DNA of 64,000 nucleotides. Source: Neorhizobium galegae bv. officinalis. GTDB taxonomy: Bacteria > Pseudomonadota > Alphaproteobacteria > Rhizobiales > Rhizobiaceae. Positions within the stretch are counted from its first letter, which is position 1. Each line of letters opens with the position of its first letter. The notes below the pieces were generated by a model, which worked only from the letters and a program-made list of their open reading frames with translations, did not search any database and was not told the origin of the DNA. The stretch spans positions 310,001 through 374,000 of the forward strand of contig CCRI01000001.1 in NCBI GenBank assembly GCA_000985875.1. The letters are read 5' to 3'. Positions 58,333 to 64,000 of the stretch are shown piece after piece. The translations under genes and the position numbers were made by a program.

Positions 58333-58349
58333 TAGGCGATCTGTGCCTA
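58333..58349. promoter_or_regulatory. Inverted repeat upstream of the radical-SAM gene
   Basis: TAGGC-N7-GCCTA in the leader, about 60 bases ahead of the start codon. Immediately upstream lies a promoter-like pair: TTGCTC at 58295-58300 and TAATAT at 58319-58324 (18-base spacer). The repeat may be an operator over the transcription start. Only weak statistical weight. Confidence 0.35.
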
Positions 58350-58408
58350 TTGACGATCTCTCCCTAAGGTTGCATTCTTTTGTTTCGAAATATTTCATTG
58401 GGGGAGAC

Positions 58409-59302
58409 ATGACTACTATTATACGAAAACTCTCTAGCGAAATCGATCAATCCTTAAATTTTGTATTTCCATCCGGATCCGGATCCTATTTTGAAGCGCG
58501 GCTTGTGTTGCGAGATGGACATAAAGCAGTAGTATATATTTCATCTCAAGATGGTTGTTCTCAAGGTTGTAGGATGTGTTACCTTACGAGTTTGCGCCAA
58601 AAAAAGATGACTAACGCTATGCTCGAAGATATTTTATTTCAAGCTGAAACGGTAATATCTGCTCTTCTGGATTTAGACATTGCAGTAAAGAATTTGCACT
58701 TTAATTTTATGGCTAGAGGAGATGTTATTAGCAATATTGATCTGGTTCGATCATGGAGTGATGTCGAGCTTGGTCTTTCTTCCTTAGCTCAGAGAAAGAA
58801 TATTTCTGCAAATGCAGCCATCTTAGTCTCAACGATTTTTCCCAAAAAGATTGGATTCGAGTATATCGAGAATTTATTTGAATCAAGGATTACTAATATA
58901 TACTATTCTTATTACTCAAAGAAGGATTCATTTAGAAGGCGTTGGCTTCCAAATTCCCAATCTGTAGAGGAATCCTGTCTTTTTTTGAAAAAATTTCACG
59001 AATCTTCTGGAAAGAGGCCTAGATTTCATTTTTGTTTTATTGACGGCCAGAATGACTCTATGGAGGATCTTGATGATTTAATTGATGTGGCATCGGATTT
59101 TTCTCCTTTTTTTGATGTCAATATTGTTCGTTTTAATCCTCCCCCTGGATCAAATTATGCCGAAAGCCCTGAGGAAAGAGTTCTCAAGAACGTGGAATAT
59201 CTGCGCAAATATTTGCCAAGCTCAAATGTAAAAATAATATCGAGGGTTGGATATGATGTTAAAGCCTCATGCGGGATGTTCTTGGAGGATGTAAATGTTT
59301 GA
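58409..59302 (+). CDS. Short RlmN/Cfr-like radical-SAM protein
   Basis: 297 residues. The cluster motif VYISSQDGCSQGCRMCYLT puts Cys50, Cys54 and Cys57 in CX3CX2C, and its ISSQxGCxxxC context is that of RlmN and Cfr, the enzymes that methylate C2/C8 of A2503 in 23S rRNA or A37 in tRNA. At the C-terminus GYDVKASCGMFLED (Cys288) matches the R-x-x-G-x-D-I-x-A-A-C-G-Q-L motif, whose Cys carries the methyl group in RlmN. RlmN proteins are about 350-400 residues; this one lacks their N-terminal helical accessory domain. ATG at 58409 follows GGGGGAG; an upstream GTG start is less likely. Its 3' end overlaps the next gene by eight bases. Substrate unknown: RNA methylation is the family precedent, another target is possible. 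Confidence 0.8.
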   Translation: MTTIIRKLSSEIDQSLNFVFPSGSGSYFEARLVLRDGHKAVVYISSQDGCSQGCRMCYLTSLRQKKMTNAMLEDILFQAETVISALLDLDIAVKNLHFNFMARGDVISNIDLVRSWSDVELGLSSLAQRKNISANAAILVSTIFPKKIGFEYIENLFESRITNIYYSYYSKKDSFRRRWLPNSQSVEESCLFLKKFHESSGKRPRFHFCFIDGQNDSMEDLDDLIDVASDFSPFFDVNIVRFNPPPGSNYAESPEERVLKNVEYLRKYLPSSNVKIISRVGYDVKASCGMFLEDVNV

Positions 59303-59981
59303 GATATTCAGGCGTGATGAAGTGATTAATAATGTAGCTAAAGGAATCTCATTTAAAGACCTAGGGCATGATCATCTGAATGACAAAGATATCGCTTGGT
59401 TCGATCTTCATGTATCACCATCTGCTTACAAGCTTCCGGACCCCTTGGAGCAGGAGCCTTGGCGTGCATTTGAAAAAGTCAGAAACGGTGGAAGTCGCTT
59501 TGTTACTATAAGGCCTGGTGAGTCCCTTATTCTGCAGACGCACCAGATTATAAAAACTGCTTCGGATATCACTGGTATAGTTGTTGGGTCGGCCGGCTCC
59601 AGCATAAGAGGGCTGTCGGTCACGTCAGGGAAAGTAGATCCAAATTTCGGACCGCAAAGCTTAGCTGTGAATGTGTATAATGGGTCACAGAGGGATATTT
59701 ACATCAATGATGGTGATAAGATTGCTGTCGTCGGATTTATAAAGACGTCAAGGCCCGTTGATAATGAAAAAGTCGTCGGCCCCGCCAAGGCGGCGGAAGA
59801 TTTCCTGCCGGAATGGATCTACAGGGTATTTGCTAAAATTAAATCCTTTTTTAGGAGATATAGAAGCCTTTCTATATGGTCTGTTATTTTGTATATTGTA
59901 ATTTTGCTTACGCAAGCTCAGGTGCGTAGCTGGGCAGATAGTGTTTGGGGCTGGATCTCAGGTTTTTGGAACGTGCCGTGA
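59295..59981 (+). CDS. dCTP deaminase/dUTPase-fold protein with C-terminal membrane helix
   Basis: 228 residues. Residues about 30-155 resemble the trimeric Dcd/dUTPase beta fold: FDLHVSPSAYKL, FVTIRPGESLILQTHQII, the loop GSAGSSIRGLSV at 98-109 (counterpart of the RSSLARLGL motif), KVDPNF at 113-118, then LAVNVYNGSQRDIYINDGDKIAVVGF. E. coli Dcd uses Ser111, Arg115 and Glu138; here the Ser pair and an Arg exist with shortened spacing, but the Glu position appears to be Asn126, so deaminase activity is doubtful. After a linker, residues about 193-209 (IWSVILYIVILLTQAQV) form a membrane helix preceded by a basic stretch (FFRRYR), giving a cytoplasmic domain tethered to the inner membrane. Codon usage is AT-rich. 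Function not established. Confidence 0.65.
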   Translation: MFEIFRRDEVINNVAKGISFKDLGHDHLNDKDIAWFDLHVSPSAYKLPDPLEQEPWRAFEKVRNGGSRFVTIRPGESLILQTHQIIKTASDITGIVVGSAGSSIRGLSVTSGKVDPNFGPQSLAVNVYNGSQRDIYINDGDKIAVVGFIKTSRPVDNEKVVGPAKAAEDFLPEWIYRVFAKIKSFFRRYRSLSIWSVILYIVILLTQAQVRSWADSVWGWISGFWNVP

Positions 59982-59987
59982 GTTCTC

Positions 59988-62462
59988 TCACACCCGCTCC
60001 ACAAACCCGTCCAGCACGCGCTTCTGCCCGGCCCGATCGAACTCGATCGTCAGCTTGTTCCCCTCGATCGCCGAAATATTGCCGTTCCCGAACTTGACGT
60101 GAAACACCCTATCCCCGACCGAGAACTGCGAAGGCGTGTCGGCCACCGATTTGGCCACCAGTTCGCCGTCGATCGTGCGGGTGCGCGGGCCGCTTTCGCC
60201 GTAGCCGATGCGTTCCACGGCGTGGCCGGAGCGGGTGCCCCAGTTGTCGCGGGTGGCGTCGGTCTTGTTGGCCTGGGCGCGTTTCCACCCCGGTGTCGAG
60301 TAGGTGTTGGTAAAGGGGTCGGCCTTGTCGAAACGCGACTGGCCGTAGCCGCCGCGCCCGCCATAACCGCCGTAATTGCTGTCCGACGCCGCGACATCCA
60401 CATGGGCTGCCGGCAGTTCGTCGAGGAAACGCGAGGGCATGGTCGATTGCCACAGGCCGTGGATGCGGCGGTTAGAGACGAACCAGATATGGCAACGGTG
60501 CTTTGCGCGCGTCAGGCCGACATAGGCGAGGCGGCGTTCCTCCTCCAGGCCTGAGCGGCCGCCCTCGTCGAGCGCCCGCTGGTGCGGAAACAGGCCTTCC
60601 TCCCAGCCGGGCAGGAAAACGGTGTCGAATTCCAGGCCCTTGGCCGAATGCAGCGTCATGATCGAGACGGCGTCGAGGTTTTCGTTGGTCTCGGCATCCA
60701 TGACCAGCGACACGTGCTCGAGGAAGCCGCGCATGCTCTCGAAGGCCTCCATGGAACGCACGAGTTCCTTGAGGTTTTCGAGCCTTCCGGGCGCTTCCGC
60801 GGATTTGTCGTTCTGCCACATGGCGGTATAGCCGCTCTCGTCGAGGATCTGCTCGGCGAGCGTGGTGTGCAACGTGTTTTCGAGCAGGCCCTGCCAGCGG
60901 CGGAAATCGGTCACCACGTCGAACAGCGCCTTGCGCGCCTTGGGCTTCAGTTCGTCGGTCTCGATGATGTCGGCGGCGGCCTGCAGCATGGGGATGTCGC
61001 GGGCGCGGGCATAGTCGTGCAGGTAGCGCACGGTCGTGTCGCCCAAGCCGCGTTTCGGGGTGTTGATGATCCGCTCGAAGGCAAGGTCGTCGGATGGCTG
61101 GCAGACCATGCGGAAATAGGCCATGGCGTCGCGGATCTCGAGCCGCTCGTAGAAGCGCGGGCCGCCGATGACGCGGTAGTTGAGGCCCAATGTCACGAAC
61201 CGGTCTTCGAATTCGCGCATCTGGAAGGAGGCGCGCACCAGGATCGCCATGTCGTTGAGCTTGTGCTTGCCCCGTTGGAGGTTCTCGATCTCCTCGCCGA
61301 CGGCGCGCGCTTCCTCTTCCGAATCCCAGGCGGCATGCACCACCACCTTCTCGTCGTCGGGATCGGAGCGGTCGGTGAACAGCGTCTTGCCGAGCCGGCC
61401 CTCGTTATGGGCGATCAGGTGGCCGGCGGCGCCGAGGATGTGCTCGGTGGAGCGATAGTTGCGCTCCAGTTTGATCACCTTGGCGCCCGGAAAATCCTTC
61501 TCGAAGCGAAGGATGTTGTCGACTTCCGCGCCGCGCCAGCCGTAGATCGACTGGTCGTCGTCGCCGACGCAGCAGACGTTCTGGGGAATGTCCTTCGGCC
61601 GCTGGGCAAGCAGCCGCAGCCACATGTACTGCGCCGTGTTGGTGTCCTGATACTCGTCGACCAGGATATAGCGGAATTTGCCGTGATATTCCTTCAAGAG
61701 GTCCGGGTTCTTGCGGAAGATTGCGATCGGGTGCAGCAGGAGGTCGCCGAAATCGCAGGCGTTCAGGGTGCGCAGGCGGTTTTGATAGGCGGCGTAGAGT
61801 TCGCGGCCCTTGCCGTTAGCAAACGCGCGCGCGTCGCCCTCGGCAATGTCGGGCGGGGTCAGGCCCTTGTTCTTCCAGGTGTCGATCATGCCGGCGAACT
61901 GTTTTGCTGGCCAGCGCTTGTCGTCCAGCCCCTCGGCCTGGATCAGCTGCTTGATCAGCCGCACCACGTCGTCGGTGTCGAGAATGGTGAAGTCGGAGCG
62001 AAGGCCCGCCATTTCCGCATGGCGGCGCAGCAGTTTGACGCCGATCGAGTGGAAGGTGCCCATCCAGGGCATGCCCTCGACCGCGCCGCCGACCAGAACG
62101 CCGACGCGTTCCTTCATCTCGCGCGCCGCCTTGTTGGTGAAGGTGACGGCAAGGATCTGCGAAGGGAAGGCCCGGCCGCTCGCAAGGATGTGGGCGATAC
62201 GGGTCGTCAGCACCCGCGTCTTGCCCGTGCCCGCGCCCGCGAGCACGAGGACAGGGCCGTCGAGCGTCTCGACCGCTTCGCGCTGTTCCGGGTTGAGGCC
62301 TGCGAGATAGTCCGGCGCCCGGTTCTGGTCGCGGGCCGCCATGGCGCGCGCCGCGATGCCGAGGCCGCCGTTTCCGGCCGGCTGCGCCAGGGTGGGGGCC
62401 TTGCGCTGCGCCTGCTGGGGTTCTTCGTCGAAGAACGGAATGTCGTCGAAACTGTTCGTCAT
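59988..62462 (-). CDS. uvrD: DNA helicase II UvrD/PcrA
   Basis: 824 residues, superfamily 1A helicase. Walker A VLAGAGTGKTRVL near 73-85, motif Ia TFTNKAAREMKERV, Walker B ILVDEYQDTN, motif III CVGDDDQSIYGWRGAE, motif V MTLHSAKGLEFDTVFL and VI RRLAYVGLTRAKHR. The C-terminal portion has a Gly/Tyr-rich linker (GGYGGRGGYGQ) and the Tudor-like tail VGDRVFHVKFGNGNISAIEGN that in PcrA binds RNA polymerase. Roles: nucleotide excision and mismatch repair. Start at 62462 (MTNSFDDIPFF); frame upstream is not protein-like. Confidence 0.96.
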   Translation of the reverse strand: MTNSFDDIPFFDEEPQQAQRKAPTLAQPAGNGGLGIAARAMAARDQNRAPDYLAGLNPEQREAVETLDGPVLVLAGAGTGKTRVLTTRIAHILASGRAFPSQILAVTFTNKAAREMKERVGVLVGGAVEGMPWMGTFHSIGVKLLRRHAEMAGLRSDFTILDTDDVVRLIKQLIQAEGLDDKRWPAKQFAGMIDTWKNKGLTPPDIAEGDARAFANGKGRELYAAYQNRLRTLNACDFGDLLLHPIAIFRKNPDLLKEYHGKFRYILVDEYQDTNTAQYMWLRLLAQRPKDIPQNVCCVGDDDQSIYGWRGAEVDNILRFEKDFPGAKVIKLERNYRSTEHILGAAGHLIAHNEGRLGKTLFTDRSDPDDEKVVVHAAWDSEEEARAVGEEIENLQRGKHKLNDMAILVRASFQMREFEDRFVTLGLNYRVIGGPRFYERLEIRDAMAYFRMVCQPSDDLAFERIINTPKRGLGDTTVRYLHDYARARDIPMLQAAADIIETDELKPKARKALFDVVTDFRRWQGLLENTLHTTLAEQILDESGYTAMWQNDKSAEAPGRLENLKELVRSMEAFESMRGFLEHVSLVMDAETNENLDAVSIMTLHSAKGLEFDTVFLPGWEEGLFPHQRALDEGGRSGLEEERRLAYVGLTRAKHRCHIWFVSNRRIHGLWQSTMPSRFLDELPAAHVDVAASDSNYGGYGGRGGYGQSRFDKADPFTNTYSTPGWKRAQANKTDATRDNWGTRSGHAVERIGYGESGPRTRTIDGELVAKSVADTPSQFSVGDRVFHVKFGNGNISAIEGNKLTIEFDRAGQKRVLDGFVERV

Positions 62463-62739
62463 GCGGCCAATGTAGTGATTCGGACCTGAAAGACCAGAAA
62501 ATGTTCTGCTTTCATTCCGACTGTTCACACAAGGCAAGGCCAAATTGTGAAGAGGCCGCCGGTTGCCCACTGCGAAAGCGGCGATTTTAGGAGTATATGT
62601 ATGCCTCCGATCTAACATATGCGTGAAATTTCGTGAGGTTACATTTTTGTAAGGTTGCCGAACACCCATTGCGTGAGCAGCCGCAAAAAAGGATACTCCC
62701 GGGCAATATGGCCTCTTGGTGCCGCCATCGGAGAATTGA

Positions 62740-63966
62740 ATGCGGATTTGGAAACAGCTTCTGCTCTGTCTCGTAGTCCTGGCCGGAGCTCTCGCTCTGT
62801 GGGTCTACCTGGTGCCGAGCGCCGGCGGAACCCTGACAAAGATGGGCGTTCCCGGTGAAGTGATCGCCGCCGTCATTCCCAGAACCTCAGCCCAGCCTGC
62901 ACCTGCTCCAGCGGGTGGTGCCAGCGGCAATGCTGCGGCGCGTCCGCAGGGCGAGGGCGGAGCACAGGGCGCCGCGCAGCGCGGGGCAGGTGGGGGCCAA
63001 GGCGGCAACCGGGCGACGCTCGTGGTGACCCAGCCGGTCGCGATCGGCACCGTCAACGACCGCCTCTCGGCGATCGGCAGCGGTCAGGCCATCCAGTCGG
63101 TCGTCGTCATGCCGCAGGCTTCCGGTACCGTCAACGAGATCATGGTGACGTCGGGCCAGAAGGTCACCAAGGGCCAGGTTCTCGCCCGCCTCGATGACGA
63201 GGAGCAGACGATCGAGCGCGACAAGGCGCGCGTGGCGCTGGCCAGTGCCCAGGAAAAATCCGCTTCCTACAAGAACCTGCAGTCGTTCTCGCGGCTTGAC
63301 GTTTTCGATGCGCAGATTGCCGAACAGGCCGCAAAGCTCGCCCTCTCCACCGCCGAACTCAATCTCAGGCGCCGCGATATCGTTGCCCCGATCGACGGCA
63401 TTGCCGGCATCGTCGCGGTCAATATCGGCGACAACGTCACCACCCAGACCAATGTCGTGACGCTCGACGACCGCACGGCCATTCTGGTCGACTTCTGGGC
63501 GCCGGAGCGTTTCGCGGTGGCGATCGAGCCGGGCCAGCCTGTGGAGGCAAGTTCGATCGCCCGTCCGGGCCAGGTCTTTTCCGGCAAGGTCGAGGCGATC
63601 GACAACCGCATCGATCCTGCAAGCCGCACGATGCGCATCCGCGCTCGCGTGGAAAATCCTGGCGACGTGCTGCGCGCCGGCATGGCCTTCAACGTCGGCA
63701 TGCGCTTTGCCGGCGAAAGATATCCGGCGGTCGACCCGCTGGCCGTCCAGTGGGACGGCGAGGGTTCGTATGTCTGGCAGATCAGGGACAACAAGTCCGT
63801 CAAGACCCGCGTGCGCGTCGTCCAGCGCAACCCCGATGCGGTCCTCGTGGGCGCCGAGCTCAAGGATGGCGACAGAATAGTGACCGAAGGTCTGCAGCGT
63901 GTGAGGGAAGGGGCGCCGGTGCGGATTTCCGGTGCGCCGGAAACGGCTGAGGTGGCGCGCCAATGA
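62740..63966 (+). CDS. RND efflux periplasmic adaptor (MdtA/HlyD-like)
   Basis: 408 residues with an N-terminal membrane anchor or signal (about 5-25, LLLCLVVLAGALALWVYL), a Gly/Ala-rich stretch, a lipoyl-like half (QASGTVNEIMVTSGQKVTKGQVLARLDD), a short alpha hairpin (about 150-190), the other lipoyl half (RRDIVAPIDGIAGIVAVNIGDNVTTQT trimmed as IVAPIDGIAGIVAV) and a beta-barrel (TRVRVVQRNPDAVLVG). Bridges an RND pump to an outer-membrane channel. GGAGAA precedes the ATG. The stop overlaps the next start by four bases, fixing the operon. A 277-bp divergent gap lies between it and uvrD. Confidence 0.92.
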   Translation: MRIWKQLLLCLVVLAGALALWVYLVPSAGGTLTKMGVPGEVIAAVIPRTSAQPAPAPAGGASGNAAARPQGEGGAQGAAQRGAGGGQGGNRATLVVTQPVAIGTVNDRLSAIGSGQAIQSVVVMPQASGTVNEIMVTSGQKVTKGQVLARLDDEEQTIERDKARVALASAQEKSASYKNLQSFSRLDVFDAQIAEQAAKLALSTAELNLRRRDIVAPIDGIAGIVAVNIGDNVTTQTNVVTLDDRTAILVDFWAPERFAVAIEPGQPVEASSIARPGQVFSGKVEAIDNRIDPASRTMRIRARVENPGDVLRAGMAFNVGMRFAGERYPAVDPLAVQWDGEGSYVWQIRDNKSVKTRVRVVQRNPDAVLVGAELKDGDRIVTEGLQRVREGAPVRISGAPETAEVARQ

Positions 63967-64000
63967 AGATCGAACTCCCGGGCGCTGGCCATGACGACGA
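63963..64000 (+). CDS. Start of the downstream gene, probably the RND transporter subunit
   Basis: Only twelve codons (MKIELPGAGHDD) fall inside the window. The ATG overlaps the adaptor stop as ATGA. By operon logic the next gene would be the inner-membrane RND pump, but the sequence shown is too short to prove it. Confidence 0.5.
   Translation, partial: MKIELPGAGHDD

Larger units (their letters stand above)
58260..59987 (+). other. AT-rich two-gene island between dehydrogenase and uvrD
   Basis: From just after the dehydrogenase start to the uvrD stop the base composition drops sharply. By hand count 58621-58680 holds 21 G/C in 60 and 59041-59100 holds 25 in 60, against 38 in 60 for 57961-58020 in the adjacent gene. 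Codon use shifts to TTT, ATT, AAA, AGA and GAT. Both genes read + while both flanking genes read minus. I find no integrase, tRNA, or flanking direct repeats, so the mode of entry is not visible; lateral acquisition is inferred from composition. Confidence 0.8.

Noticed and set aside
58260-59987. Insertion-sequence or integrative-element ends around the AT-rich cassette
   Set aside because: I searched both borders for direct repeats, terminal inverted repeats, a tRNA fragment or recombinase genes and saw none; the TAGGC-N7-GCCTA repeat at 58333 is internal and too short to be an end.

Overview
The window is chromosomal DNA of a high-GC alphaproteobacterium, almost certainly a member of the Rhizobiaceae (Rhizobium/Agrobacterium/Neorhizobium type). 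The evidence is the gene content and order: btaA-btaB for phosphate-free betaine lipids, a PPi-dependent phosphofructokinase, rnpB next to mraZ, the dcw division/cell-wall cluster followed by lpxC-bamD-recN-ligA, a DUF1127 mini-protein and frequent GTG/TTG starts with stop/start overlaps. The genus cannot be settled from the sequence alone.

Layout. 1-10.9 kb: a mix of envelope and metabolic genes (GH25 muramidase fragment, btaBA, a serine beta-lactamase-family hydrolase, two lytic transglycosylases, LysE exporter, PPi-PFK, a TerB/J-domain protein, an amidase, a FAD amine oxidase). 11.0-11.5 kb: RNase P RNA and its terminator. 11.6-26.8 kb: mraZ-rsmH-ftsL-ftsI-murE-murF-mraY-murD-ftsW-murG-murC-murB, nearly all coupled, then an aquaporin and a strong terminator. 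A four-copy 10-bp-period repeat upstream of mraZ looks like the MraZ operator lying over the promoter. 27.0-32.2 kb: ddlB-ftsQ-ftsA-ftsZ. 32.4-38.6 kb: lpxC, bamD, recN, a 47-bp inverted repeat pair, ligA. Together these make lipid II precursor (MurE/F/D/C/B, DdlB, MraY, MurG), build the septum (FtsZ/A/Q/L/W/I) and supply the outer membrane (LpxC, BamD).

38.6-58.3 kb is general accessory and housekeeping content: GNAT acetyltransferase, a HigBA toxin-antitoxin pair with a palindromic operator, a DEDDh exonuclease, CreA, a flavin dehydrogenase, CheW plus an MCP, SCO copper chaperone, PrmA, an aminopeptidase P, AzlCD, nicotinamidase, a cupin/LysR divergent pair, a DUF2778 (Tlde1-like) L,D-transpeptidase-fold protein, an M20 amidohydrolase and a quinone-oxidoreductase-type dehydrogenase.

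The standout is 58.3-59.98 kb: a strikingly AT-rich two-gene cassette on the + strand, wedged between two GC-rich minus-strand genes (the dehydrogenase and uvrD). It encodes a short RlmN/Cfr-like radical-SAM protein that keeps both the CX3CX2C cluster motif and the C-terminal methyl-carrier cysteine but lacks the RlmN N-terminal domain, overlapping by 8 nt a dCTP-deaminase/dUTPase-fold protein with an apparently altered active site and a C-terminal transmembrane helix. I do not know this combination as a named system; horizontal acquisition and a role in phage defence or nucleotide sensing are inferences. The window closes with uvrD and the start of an RND efflux operon.
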